A stretch of DNA of 64,000 nucleotides, taken from the NCBI RefSeq assembly GCF_000374065.1, contig NZ_KB893263.1:20452-84451 (forward strand). Reading direction: 5' to 3'. The notes under the pieces are model-generated. The model worked only from the letters and a program-made list of their open reading frames with translations, was not told where the DNA came from and searched no databases. Numbering within the stretch: position 1 is the first letter of the stretch; each line of letters opens with the position of its first letter. Origin of the DNA: Spirosoma luteum DSM 19990 (GTDB lineage Bacteria > Bacteroidota > Bacteroidia > Cytophagales > Spirosomataceae). This document shows, in pieces, positions 36,768 through 45,746 of the stretch. The translations under genes were made by a program, and so were the position numbers.

Positions 36768-37823
36768 TTAAACCAGTTTCGCCCGTTTGCCAGCGAATCG
36801 CCCCCGGCAATAATATCGGTAAAGCCGGTTAACCGGAATACGCAGGTGACTCATGGCCAGTACTATACTGGTAAGCAGGTCAGGATGAGTAAATTGCCGC
36901 ATAAGGTTGCCAAATTGGAGAGCCAGTTCAAATTGCTCGGCATAGAATGCTTTACGGATAAATTTCTGTAGCCGAAGGGCCAACGCCCGCCGTTCTTCAG
37001 GCGTTTCGCACAACGCCAGGGCTTTCCGGCACACAAGGAGGGTAGAAGGCAAAAGATCATTGCGGGGCTGCGTTATTTGTGCCGACAGTGCGTTGGGATG
37101 GCGTCGTTTCTGAGTCAATACCATGTCCTGATAGGCATACCGATAAATCCGGGACGACCGTACCCAGAAATCAAAATCCTCATAGCTGAGGGCTTCATCA
37201 TACCCCTTCAACTGGTGCAGTACATGCCGACGCATCATCATAGTAGGCGTACAAATAAAATAGCCGGTAAGAACCTGCCTGAATACACATCCCATGGGCA
37301 CCACTGTCCGGGCAAGGCCGGTGGCTGGATCAATGGGGTAATGCACGCCTGTTACCTGCCCGCTGGCATCAATGTAAGTGGCATTGGAGAACACCACACC
37401 GTACTCGTCCGGCAACTGCTCGAAAAAAATTACCTGCCGGGTAATGCGATCAGGCAATAGCACATCATCCGCCGAAAGGTCGATAATATACTGACCCTTC
37501 GCCAGCGCCAATCCCTGATTGAAGGCCCGGTTCAGCCCCAGATTGAGCGCATTATGGATAAAACGGATGGCTGGGTAAGGCTGGATGACCTCCTGAATGC
37601 GCGTTGCCGTTTGGTCGGTACTGCCGTTATCGATAACGATCAGGTCAATGTTGGAGTAGCTTTGGGCAATGACTGACCGCAGGGCTTCGGCAACAAACGC
37701 CTGCTGGTTATAGCTGGTACAGATAACCGTTACCCAGGGCAGAAATGGTTGGGATGCAGTAGCTGATGCCAGTGAAGACTGGTCGTTACGGACGAAGGGC
37801 ATGCCAGAAGAAAGAGTAGTCAT
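36768..37823 (-). CDS. glycosyltransferase family 2
   Basis: 351 residues. The GT-A domain begins VTVICTSYNQQAFVAEALRS and has NGSTDQT; the metal-binding DxD position is occupied by the DLSADD segment. A C-terminal helical part follows. It transfers a sugar from a nucleotide-sugar donor onto an unknown acceptor, probably an envelope glycan. It is divergent from the efflux operon. Met8 is a possible alternative start. Confidence 0.88.
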   Translation of the reverse strand: MTTLSSGMPFVRNDQSSLASATASQPFLPWVTVICTSYNQQAFVAEALRSVIAQSYSNIDLIVIDNGSTDQTATRIQEVIQPYPAIRFIHNALNLGLNRAFNQGLALAKGQYIIDLSADDVLLPDRITRQVIFFEQLPDEYGVVFSNATYIDASGQVTGVHYPIDPATGLARTVVPMGCVFRQVLTGYFICTPTMMMRRHVLHQLKGYDEALSYEDFDFWVRSSRIYRYAYQDMVLTQKRRHPNALSAQITQPRNDLLPSTLLVCRKALALCETPEERRALALRLQKFIRKAFYAEQFELALQFGNLMRQFTHPDLLTSIVLAMSHLRIPVNRLYRYYCRGRFAGKRAKLV

Positions 37824-38025
37824 GGGCTAATCAACGTATAGCGTCGCTCCTTTGACTATCATACAGACTTTGTTTTGGCAGGCTGGTCATTTTTGATGCT
37901 AATATAAACAACTACGTGGGTACCAGCCGCTTCGTTTGATGGCTAAGTATATACAAACAGGATGGGCCAATGGGCGATTTACCCTCATTTAATCAGTTCG
38001 TCGACTGGCAAGCAGACTATAGATA

Positions 38026-38061
38026 TGTGCGAAATCGCAGCGTTCTGTGCGGAATCGCACA
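38026..38061 (+). promoter_or_regulatory. tandem 16-bp dyads, candidate sigma-54 activator sites
   Basis: TGTGCGGAATCGCACA (38046-38061) has perfect 6-bp arms around GAAT. A near copy, TGTGCGAAATCGCAGC, lies at 38026-38041, exactly 20 bp upstream, two helical turns. They precede a -24/-12-like element in the same gap. The rest of the 335-bp divergent gap shows nothing else. Confidence 0.5.
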
Positions 38062-38114
38062 TTTTTCTTAACTGTAAATCAGGGTAAGCTATTGATTTTA
38101 AGCGTGCTACCTAC

Positions 38115-38130
38115 TGGCACGTTGTTTGGC
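38115..38130 (+). promoter_or_regulatory. near-consensus sigma-54 (-24/-12) promoter
   Basis: TGGCACGTTGTTTGGC matches TGGCAC-N5-TTGC except that the -12 C is G. A start site near 38140 would leave about 20 nt before the ATG at 38159. Confidence 0.45.
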
Positions 38131-38158
38131 CATTAATCCAGGAAAAAGAACCTGGTCA

Positions 38159-39421
38159 ATGGATAAAGAACTGGCTCCCGAAGTTATCAGCCGCAACCGC
38201 CATCGAAACCTGCTCATTGGGGTGGGGATCGTTGCTGCGCTGTTGCTGGCGATAGGCTGGATGCGTACGGCCCTCAAAACATCGGTTGAGGCCAGTAAAA
38301 TCCGGACGGCAACAGCGGAGACTGGTCCGGTCGAAAATTCAATTACCGCTTCGGGCGAAGTCATTCCAGCGTATGAGCAGGTATATACCAGTCCCATTCG
38401 GGCCAGCATCCGGCGGGTGCTGCTCACCCCCGGTACGGCGGTAAAACCGGGGCAGGCGATTCTGGACCTCGACAAGTCTCTGACCGAAATAGAACGGGAA
38501 AAACTAAACGACCAACTGGCCCTGAAACGCAACGGCATTGACCAGCTGCGGATGAAATTAAACAAAAGCCTGTACGATGCCGAAGTAAATGACCAGATAA
38601 AACTGCTCAACATCAACCGGCTGCGGGCCGATCTGGAAGGCGCCAAGCGACTGCATAAAGTGGGCGGTAATACAACCGAAGATGTTACCCGCGCCGATAA
38701 TGCCCTCCGGGTGGCGGAACTGGAGAAAAAACAGCTGGAGAACGACCTGGCCTACAACCGGCAGTCCATGAGTGCCAGTCTGCGCGAAACCACCCTACAG
38801 GCCCAGATTGAAGAAAAGAACCTGAAAGAACTGACGCACAAACTTAATCAGGCCAACATTGTGGCCGACCGGCCGGGCGTATTGACCTGGGTCAACGAGA
38901 ACATCGGTACCTCCGTCAATGAGGGCGAGATGCTGGCAAAGCTGGCCGATTTAGCCAGTTTTAGGGTAGAGGGATCGTGTTCTGATGTGTATGCCGATCA
39001 GGTTAAAATAGGCCTTCCCGTGGCGGTCAAAGTCAATGAAACCAGTTTGCGCGGGCTGATTACGCAGGTGAAACCCGCGGTGAAAAATGGAATTGTGCAG
39101 TTTGTGGTCCAGCTGGACAACAGCCACCATACCTCCCTGCGGCCAAACATGAAAGTAGATGTGTTTGTCATTACCGACCGGGTAACCAGAGCCGTGCGCG
39201 TAGCTAACGGACCAGCTTTTAAAGGTAAGCGAAAGCAGTTTGTGTATGTATTGCCCAAGGGTACCCCGGTAGCGCAGCGACGGGAAATTGAAACGGGCCT
39301 GTCGAACTTTGATTATGTGGAAGTAAAGCAGGGCCTTCGGGTGGGAGAACAGGTTATCCTGACCGACCTGAGCCAGTACGAACACCTGGAAGAAATCACG
39401 ATTGACCCGAAACCGCTGTGA
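38159..39421 (+). CDS. periplasmic adaptor protein (HlyD/MacA type) of an efflux system
   Basis: 420 residues. One N-terminal membrane helix (LIGVGIVAALLLAIGW), then a lipoyl-like half, a long coiled-coil hairpin (about 105-230), the second lipoyl half (IVADRPGVLTWVNENIG) and beta-barrel/membrane-proximal domains (LRPNMKVDVFV). It links an inner-membrane transporter to TolC. ATG 38159 follows an AGGAAAAAG-like ribosome site. First gene of the operon, its end overlaps the TolC gene by 4 bp. Confidence 0.92.
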   Translation: MDKELAPEVISRNRHRNLLIGVGIVAALLLAIGWMRTALKTSVEASKIRTATAETGPVENSITASGEVIPAYEQVYTSPIRASIRRVLLTPGTAVKPGQAILDLDKSLTEIEREKLNDQLALKRNGIDQLRMKLNKSLYDAEVNDQIKLLNINRLRADLEGAKRLHKVGGNTTEDVTRADNALRVAELEKKQLENDLAYNRQSMSASLRETTLQAQIEEKNLKELTHKLNQANIVADRPGVLTWVNENIGTSVNEGEMLAKLADLASFRVEGSCSDVYADQVKIGLPVAVKVNETSLRGLITQVKPAVKNGIVQFVVQLDNSHHTSLRPNMKVDVFVITDRVTRAVRVANGPAFKGKRKQFVYVLPKGTPVAQRREIETGLSNFDYVEVKQGLRVGEQVILTDLSQYEHLEEITIDPKPL

Positions 39422-40902
39422 ACCGTATCTGCTATCTGCTAATTGGATTATACCAGGTAACGACTGCGCCGGTATGGGCGCAGCCAAAGGCTATAACGCT
39501 GGCTGAGGTACTGCAACTGGCCCAGGAGCAGTCCGTAGCGGCCAAACGGGCCAGTACCCAAAAGCGTACCAATTACTGGCAGTTCCGGGCTTTTCAGGCC
39601 CAGTTTAAGCCCCAGCTTAGCCTGGACGGCACCCTGCCTAACTTCACCCACTCGTACGTGCAGGTGGTTCAGCCGGATGGCAACATTCGCTTTGAACCGG
39701 TATCGTACAACAACTCGATTTTGAACCTGTCGCTCAGCCAGACGATAGCCCCAACGGGCGGAACCATTTTTGTGCAGAAGCAACTCCAGCGATTCGATAA
39801 TTTTATTCAGGCCAATACGCTTTACAACGGTATTCCGTTCGGTATCGGTCTGTCGCAGCCGCTGTTTCAGTTCAACCCCATGCGCTGGGACCGCCGGATT
39901 CAGCCGCTGCTATACGCCGAAGGAAAACAGCAGTTTATCGAGAACCGGGAACAGGTATCATTGACGGCCACTACCCTGTATTTCGATTTACTGGTCGCAC
40001 AGGTTAATTTGCAGATTGCCGAAACCAACCGGGTAAATAACGATACGCTCTACCAGATTGCCCTGCATAAAGTAGACCTCGGAAAGATTTCGCAAAACGA
40101 CCTGCTGCAACTCCAACTGAGTGTACTCAATGCCCGGAAAGACCTGGCCTCAGCGCGGCAAACGGCGGCCGTAGTGTCGCTTAGACTCCGGACGTTCATT
40201 GGGATTCGTGAGGAGGTTGGCGGGCAGCCACCCCCACTCGAACTGGCCATTCCTGCTCAGATCCCAGCCCTTTTGGTGGATGGTAAACGGGCTTTTGAGG
40301 AAGCAGTAGCGAACCGGTCGGGTGCCATTGGCTTTCGGCGACGACTGCTGGAAGCGGAGCGGGACCTGCAAAAAGCGCGTAAAAATAATGGCCTGAATGC
40401 TACACTGGTGGCTGGATATGGCCTATCGAACCAGGGGCCCAACCTCCTGGATGTGTACGTTCGGCCGCAGAACCGCGAGTACGTGTCCCTTCAATTTACA
40501 CTGCCCATTATGACCTGGGGACGAACACAGTCACTGGTTGAAACCGCGAAGGCCAACCGGGAACTGGCGCAGCAAACGGTAGAACAGGATAAGCTAACCT
40601 TTGAGCAGGAAATTTTTACGCAGGTAACCTTACTTCAGATGTTAAAAGAGCAGGTAACCCTCACGGCTCAGGCCGATCAGATAGGCCAGCAGCGCTACCA
40701 GATTGCGCAGGACCGCTTTAAACTCAGCGACCTCAGCGTAACGGATCTGGGTATTGCCACCCAGGAAAAAGACCGCGCCCGGCGCGATGCCATCCTGGCC
40801 CTGCGCGACTACTGGCAGGCATTTTACACCCTTCGATTATTGACCTTATACGATTTTGAAACAAACCGGAAAATTGGGGAAGGAGTGAAGAATAATGAAT
40901 GA
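39418..40902 (+). CDS. TolC-family outer-membrane efflux protein
   Basis: 494 residues, two repeats of the outer-membrane efflux domain. A signal peptide (to about residue 21, PVWA-QP), helical repeats with LAEVLQLAQEQSVAAKRAST and LFDLL-like barrel strands, and a second repeat beginning near AFEEAVANRSGAIGFRRR. It forms the trimeric exit duct of the exporter. The GTG start at 39418 overlaps the adaptor's stop, which implies translational coupling. Confidence 0.92.
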   Translation: MNRICYLLIGLYQVTTAPVWAQPKAITLAEVLQLAQEQSVAAKRASTQKRTNYWQFRAFQAQFKPQLSLDGTLPNFTHSYVQVVQPDGNIRFEPVSYNNSILNLSLSQTIAPTGGTIFVQKQLQRFDNFIQANTLYNGIPFGIGLSQPLFQFNPMRWDRRIQPLLYAEGKQQFIENREQVSLTATTLYFDLLVAQVNLQIAETNRVNNDTLYQIALHKVDLGKISQNDLLQLQLSVLNARKDLASARQTAAVVSLRLRTFIGIREEVGGQPPPLELAIPAQIPALLVDGKRAFEEAVANRSGAIGFRRRLLEAERDLQKARKNNGLNATLVAGYGLSNQGPNLLDVYVRPQNREYVSLQFTLPIMTWGRTQSLVETAKANRELAQQTVEQDKLTFEQEIFTQVTLLQMLKEQVTLTAQADQIGQQRYQIAQDRFKLSDLSVTDLGIATQEKDRARRDAILALRDYWQAFYTLRLLTLYDFETNRKIGEGVKNNE

Positions 40903-40953
40903 AGAATAGCTGTCTATCAGTTAATTCATCTCAAATCATTCTATTCTTCATTC
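40897..40953. repeat. AATGAT-family inverted repeat, copy 3
   Basis: GAATGAAGAATAG (40897-40909) pairs perfectly with CTATTCTTCATTC (40941-40953), between the TolC and ABC ATPase genes. A TTATAATTCATTA close by repeats the sequence of copy 2. Confidence 0.6.
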
Positions 40954-41009
40954 TTGACCTGAAAAACGTCTTAGCTTCATTCATCACTTATAATTCATTA
41001 ATAACAAAA

Positions 41010-41687
41010 ATGATCACCCTCCAAAACATCGAAAAAGTATACCGGACCAGCACCATCGAAACGCTGGCCCTGAATAACATCAATTTGAACATTCAAAAGG
41101 GCGAGTTTGTGTCCATCATGGGCCCGTCGGGTTGTGGCAAGAGTACCCTGCTGAATGTGATGGGCCTGCTGGACGAACCCTCAAAGGGAACCGTGCAACT
41201 CGACGGGCAACCCGTAACGCAGTACCGCGATAAGGAACTGGCCCGGCTGCGCAATCAGAAAATTGGCTTTATTTTTCAGAGCTTTCACCTCATCAACGAC
41301 CTGACGGTGCTGGATAACGTAGAAATTCCCCTGCTGTACCGGTCCCGGAATGAAGGGTCATCGAACGGTAAGCCACGTGAGGCATACGCCAAAGAAGCAC
41401 TGGCAAAAGTAGGGCTGAGTAACCGGATGAAGCATTTTCCGAAGCAGTTATCAGGGGGACAAAAACAGCGTGTGGCCATTGCCCGGGCTATTGTGGGCAA
41501 CCCGGATATTGTTCTGGCCGATGAACCAACGGGTAACCTCGACAGTGTGATGGGCAACGAGATTATGAACATCCTGCAACGGCTGAATGACACTGGAACA
41601 ACCATTGTGATGGTTACCCACGATGAACAGATGGCTAAACGCACCCACCGGCTGGTAAGGTTATTCGACGGGTCGCAGGTTTTATAA
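41010..41687 (+). CDS. ABC transporter ATP-binding protein (MacB/LolD type)
   Basis: 225 residues. Walker A GPSGCGKST, Q-loop FQSFHLI, signature LSGGQKQRVAIARAI, Walker B IVLADEPTG and the H-loop VTHDE are all present; the LDSVMGNEIM segment fits the MacB/LolD family. It drives the two FtsX-like permeases downstream. The ATG at 41010 matches the family; the longer frame from 40899 would start inside the intergenic repeat. Confidence 0.95.
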   Translation: MITLQNIEKVYRTSTIETLALNNINLNIQKGEFVSIMGPSGCGKSTLLNVMGLLDEPSKGTVQLDGQPVTQYRDKELARLRNQKIGFIFQSFHLINDLTVLDNVEIPLLYRSRNEGSSNGKPREAYAKEALAKVGLSNRMKHFPKQLSGGQKQRVAIARAIVGNPDIVLADEPTGNLDSVMGNEIMNILQRLNDTGTTIVMVTHDEQMAKRTHRLVRLFDGSQVL

Positions 41688-41690
41688 ATG

Positions 41691-41749
41691 TTGAATGATA
41701 GAATGACTGAGTGGCTTTGCTTCAGTTACTCAATCATTCTATCATTCAA
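41691..41749. repeat. AATGAT-family inverted repeat, copy 4
   Basis: 22-nt arms (41691-41712 and 41728-41749), complementary with one mismatch and containing GAATGATAGAATGA/TCATTCTATCATTC. Between the ATPase and permease genes. Confidence 0.65.
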
Positions 41750-41769
41750 ACACGCAATCATTCAGAATT

Positions 41770-43017
41770 ATGCTAACTAACTACATCAAAATTGCCTGGA
41801 AGGTCTTGCTACGGCATCCGTTCTATACCTTTATTACCCTCTTCGGCATTAGCCTGACGCTGACCGTTTTGATGGTGCTGACTTCCTTTGTGGATCATCT
41901 CATCGGGGCGCATTACCCCGAAACCAAGCGGGACCGGACGCTGTACATCATGCAGATGGTGCAACGGGATTCGGCCCGGACGGGGCAAAGCTCCGGACCG
42001 ATGAGTTTTAGGTTTTTGACCGACTACGCCAAATCACTGAAAACTCCCGAACGGGTAACAATCTGCACGTTTGTCAACAGCTCGAACGCGTACGTAGGCT
42101 CACAGAAAATTAAACTCAACACCAAGTTTACCGATGCCGATTTCTGGCGGGTAAACGAGTTTGAGTTTTTGGATGGAAAACCCTACAACGAGCAGAATAT
42201 TGCCAGTGGCGACCATGTGGCGGTTATTACCAACGATTTAAGACGGCAGTATTTCGATACTACGGATGAATCCGTTGTGGGGAAGGATATTGAGATTGAA
42301 AATATTCATTATAAAGTAATTGGCGTCGTAAAAAGCAGCCCGTTTACGCGCCCGTTCTCCTACGCCGATGTCTTTTTTCCGTACACGACACCCAAAAGTA
42401 ACTACCAGAGTAGCGGTATGCGGGGGATGTATGTCGCGATGATACTGGCTACGAACAAATCGGATATGAAAGGCATTCAGGAAGAGTTTCAGAGTCGTAT
42501 CAATCGCATTCCGGTACCGGGCGTTCAGGATGGGTATAATTACGCGGAAGTGGAAGTAAGAAGTGAGACGTATGCTGAAAACTTTATCGGACCCATTATG
42601 AGCGGTGGCCCTGGTTTGCGCACTATATTTTTTGGCATCATCGGGTTTGTTCTGTTCATGCTGTTAGGGTTACCCGCCATCAACCTGGTGAACGTAAATG
42701 TTAGTCGCATTATGGAGCGGGCATCCGAAATTGGTATTCGGAAAGCATTCGGCGCACCCGTGAAAACGCTGGTCTGGCAGTTCATTGTGGAGAACATTTT
42801 TATTACGTTTATCGGTGGCAGTATCGCTCTGGTACTGACACTGATTACCATTCACCTGATAAATGCCAGCGGCTGGATTGCCTACGCCGATCTCACCATT
42901 AACCTGACGGTATTCCTGATCAGCATGCTGGTGTGTCTGATCTTCGGACTCCTGTCGGGGGTATTACCGGCACTCCGTATGGCGAAACTGTCCATTGCCG
43001 ACGCACTTAAATCCTAA
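41770..43017 (+). CDS. ABC transporter permease (FtsX/MacB domain)
   Basis: 415 residues. One N-terminal membrane helix (FYTFITLFGISLTLTVLMVL), a large MacB-like periplasmic core domain (about 55-270), then three C-terminal helices with the FtsX signature MERASEIGIRKAFGAPVKTL. Works with the ATPase and the second permease as a MacB-like mechanotransmission exporter for an unknown substrate such as a peptide, lipid or antibiotic. Confidence 0.93.
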   Translation: MLTNYIKIAWKVLLRHPFYTFITLFGISLTLTVLMVLTSFVDHLIGAHYPETKRDRTLYIMQMVQRDSARTGQSSGPMSFRFLTDYAKSLKTPERVTICTFVNSSNAYVGSQKIKLNTKFTDADFWRVNEFEFLDGKPYNEQNIASGDHVAVITNDLRRQYFDTTDESVVGKDIEIENIHYKVIGVVKSSPFTRPFSYADVFFPYTTPKSNYQSSGMRGMYVAMILATNKSDMKGIQEEFQSRINRIPVPGVQDGYNYAEVEVRSETYAENFIGPIMSGGPGLRTIFFGIIGFVLFMLLGLPAINLVNVNVSRIMERASEIGIRKAFGAPVKTLVWQFIVENIFITFIGGSIALVLTLITIHLINASGWIAYADLTINLTVFLISMLVCLIFGLLSGVLPALRMAKLSIADALKS

Positions 43018-43022
43018 TATCT

Positions 43023-44177
43023 ATGATTACTCACTTGTTTAAATTAATCTGGAACAAAAAGAAAAGCCATTCCCTGATGATTGTGGAAATCTGGGCGTCA
43101 TTTATGGTACTTTTTGGGCTGACTACGCTGATTGTCATCAACGTTGGAAATTATCGGAAACCCCTGGGTTTTGCGTACGAAAACGTATGGGCAATTAGTC
43201 TGAAAAATAATCAGGATACTACTGAAGTCGCGAATAAGATACAGCGGATTCTACAAAAGCTGAAGGCCTATCCAGACGTAGAGTCAGCGTCCAGGATGAG
43301 CGCCAATTCTCCTTTTTCATCCTACCAGACGAGCAACAGCGTCGAATACGATAAGCGGAAAGTAAGTGTCGATATATATGCTACCGATGAAGAGTTTGCC
43401 AAAACGCTTGCCATGCAGACGGTTACCGGGAGTTGGTACCGAAATACGGACAGCGTTGGTAAATACGTACCGATTGTCATCAATCAAAAGGCGAAAGAAG
43501 GCCTTTTCGAGGACGAAAATCCGCTGGGCAAGATAATCAGCGAGCGGTATAAGGTGGTGGGTGTGGTGAACACGTTTAAAGCGAAGGGCGAATTTATGAC
43601 CGATAAACCGGCTATGTTCGAGTTGTTAAAAGCCGACCAGCCCTGGAATAACACCATGCTGATAAAAGTGAAGCCTGGTACCGATGCCGTTTTTGAAGCC
43701 CAACTGGTGAAAGAAATTGCCACCATGGTGAAGGGCTGGAGCGTAGAAGTAGATTACTTAACTGACTCCCGGAAAAATCAGCATAACCTGGTGCTGGTTC
43801 CGGTAACTATTGCCTCGATTGTATCGGGCTTTCTGCTCATCAACGTCGCCCTGGGTTTGTTCGGCGTATTGAATCTGAGCATTGCCCGCCGGCGGGGAGA
43901 GATTGGCCTTCGCCGGGCCTTAGGTGCCACGGGAAGTGGTATCTCCACGCAGTTTATTGGCGAAATCTGGGTGCTGGCCACGTTTGCCCTATTGATAGGC
44001 CTGCTGTTTGCTGCCCAGTTTCCGCTGTTGACTGTGTTCGATGTACCACCCAGCATTTACCTAACCGCTATTGGCCTATCCGTCGCTATCATCTACGGAA
44101 TTGTTACCCTTTGTGCCCTGTTCCCCAGCCGTCAGGCCGCCCTGATTCAACCGGCAGTGGCCTTGCACGAGGAGTAG
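43023..44177 (+). CDS. ABC transporter permease (FtsX/MacB domain)
   Basis: 384 residues with the same layout as its neighbour, 5 bp downstream: N-terminal helix (WASFMVLFGLTTLIVINVG), periplasmic domain, and three C-terminal helices with RRRGEIGLRRALGATGSGIS. The pair likely forms the heterodimeric membrane part of the exporter. The stop overlaps the edge of a GAGACGCAA palindrome. Confidence 0.93.
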   Translation: MITHLFKLIWNKKKSHSLMIVEIWASFMVLFGLTTLIVINVGNYRKPLGFAYENVWAISLKNNQDTTEVANKIQRILQKLKAYPDVESASRMSANSPFSSYQTSNSVEYDKRKVSVDIYATDEEFAKTLAMQTVTGSWYRNTDSVGKYVPIVINQKAKEGLFEDENPLGKIISERYKVVGVVNTFKAKGEFMTDKPAMFELLKADQPWNNTMLIKVKPGTDAVFEAQLVKEIATMVKGWSVEVDYLTDSRKNQHNLVLVPVTIASIVSGFLLINVALGLFGVLNLSIARRRGEIGLRRALGATGSGISTQFIGEIWVLATFALLIGLLFAAQFPLLTVFDVPPSIYLTAIGLSVAIIYGIVTLCALFPSRQAALIQPAVALHEE

Positions 44178-44198
44178 AGACGCAATACCTTGCGTCTC
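44177..44198. repeat. GAGACGCAA perfect palindrome
   Basis: GAGACGCAA and TTGCGTCTC with a 4-nt loop, starting on the last base of the permease stop and ending just before the response-regulator gene. Such GAGACGCAA palindromes recur in related genomes. Confidence 0.55.
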
Positions 44199-44200
44199 AT

Positions 44201-45655
44201 ATGCGTCAGCAAGAAGACAGAATGATGCCCAAAAACCATCCGGAAGACAAGATGCAACGTATTGCCGCACCGGCGGACCGGTCTCTACTGATCATCGACG
44301 ACGATATCGCCATTCAGACGTCGCTTTCCCTGCTGTTTCGGAAGGAAGGCTTTGCCGTGCGGGTGGCTGATGGACCGTTCGATGCGTTTGAGGTAATTAC
44401 CGAAGAAACGCCGGAACTGATCCTGCTCGACATGAACTTCTCCGTCGATACCTCCGGCGACGATGGCCTGCGGCTTTTGCGTCGGCTTCGGGAGCGGCTG
44501 CCCAAGGTGCCCGTGATTCTGATTACGGGTTGGGGGAGTATTGATCTGGCCGTGGCCGGGATGAAAGCGGGGGCGAAAGATTTTATCACTAAACCCTGGC
44601 AAAACGAGTACCTCGTGCAATCGGTGCGTACGGCGCTGAATCTAGCCAAGGTTACCCCGGTTTCGACCAGCCGTCGACAACTCGACCAGCAGTTTCGGTT
44701 CGACAACATTGTGGGGGAGGACCCTAAGCTGCTGGCCATCCTGACCACTATTGGGCGCGTAGCTCCCACCGATGCGCCGGTATTGATTACGGGCGAAAGC
44801 GGTACGGGGAAAGAACTTATTGCCGAAGCCATCCACCAGAATAGCCGACGCAGCCACCAGCCCTTTGTGAAAGTCAACCTGGGGGGTATATCGTCGACCC
44901 TGTTCGAGAGTGAGTTGTTTGGTCATGTGCGGGGTGCCTTTACCGATGCTAAAACCGACAGGGCGGGTCGGTTTGAACGGGCGCACAAAGGGTCTATCTT
45001 TCTGGACGAAATTGGTGATCTGGACCCCGCCAGCCAGGTAAAGTTATTACGGGTATTACAGGACAGAACCTTTGAGCCCCTGGGCAGCAGCAAATCCCGG
45101 ACGGTGGACGTGCGGGTTATTTGTGCTACCAACCGGAATCTGGAGGAGATGGTGCACCAGGGGCATTTTCGCGAAGATTTATATTACCGCATCAACCTGA
45201 TTACCGTTCGGTTGCCCGCGCTGCGCGAACGTCCCGGTGATATCCCGCTGCTGGCCAGCTATTTTGTCGACAATCTGAAAGTGATTTACAACCGGCCCGA
45301 CCTGCGCATGAGCCCCCCGGCGCTGACATGGCTTAAAAACCTGCCCCTGCCGGGCAACATTCGCCAGTTGAAAAATGGCGTTGAGCGCACCGTACTGTTA
45401 ACTACCAGCAATGAATTGCAGCCAGATGATTTCGAGCAAAATCTCATGCCGGGCAGGGAGTCAGTTTCTACTGCAGCCAGCTCCCTGCCCGACGTGGGTA
45501 GCATGACCCTGGACCAAATGGAGTACCAGATGATTCAGCGGGCCATGGTCTTTCACCAGAACCGGGTAGCTAAAGTGGCGCGGGCATTGGGTATTACGCG
45601 TTTTGCACTTTACCGTCGATTGGAGAAATTTGGCATTCCGTATACGGAGGAGTAG
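44201..45655 (+). CDS. sigma-54-dependent response regulator (NtrC family)
   Basis: 484 residues from ATG 44201 (44222 is an alternative). A receiver domain with LLIIDDD and the phosphoacceptor in LILLDMNFS; an AAA+ domain with Walker A GESGTGKELIAEAIH, the GAFTDAKTDRAGRFE loop (GAFTGA-like, last residues DA), and RVLQDRTFEPLGSS; and a C-terminal Fis-type HTH (VAKVARALGITRFALYRRL). It would activate RNA polymerase with sigma-54. It shares the operon with its kinase and the exporter it probably controls. Confidence 0.93.
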   Translation: MRQQEDRMMPKNHPEDKMQRIAAPADRSLLIIDDDIAIQTSLSLLFRKEGFAVRVADGPFDAFEVITEETPELILLDMNFSVDTSGDDGLRLLRRLRERLPKVPVILITGWGSIDLAVAGMKAGAKDFITKPWQNEYLVQSVRTALNLAKVTPVSTSRRQLDQQFRFDNIVGEDPKLLAILTTIGRVAPTDAPVLITGESGTGKELIAEAIHQNSRRSHQPFVKVNLGGISSTLFESELFGHVRGAFTDAKTDRAGRFERAHKGSIFLDEIGDLDPASQVKLLRVLQDRTFEPLGSSKSRTVDVRVICATNRNLEEMVHQGHFREDLYYRINLITVRLPALRERPGDIPLLASYFVDNLKVIYNRPDLRMSPPALTWLKNLPLPGNIRQLKNGVERTVLLTTSNELQPDDFEQNLMPGRESVSTAASSLPDVGSMTLDQMEYQMIQRAMVFHQNRVAKVARALGITRFALYRRLEKFGIPYTEE

Positions 45656-45657
45656 TT

Positions 45658-45744
45658 ATTACCGCAAGGGCGCAAAGGTTACGGGAAGCACGCCATATAA
45701 ACCTCAGCACCCACTGCGTAAACCTGTGCGCCCATTGCGATAAT
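45658..45744. repeat. imperfect palindrome, CGCAAGGGCGCAAAGG type
   Basis: ATTACCGCAAGGGCGCAAAG (from 45658) is matched with several mismatches by 45717-45744 on the other strand. It fills the gap between the regulator and kinase genes. Confidence 0.5.
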
Positions 45745-45746
45745 CT

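Noticed and set aside
38107..38646. Minus-strand frame overlapping the start of the efflux adaptor gene
   Set aside because: A Ser/Arg-rich shadow of the adaptor coding sequence with no family match.
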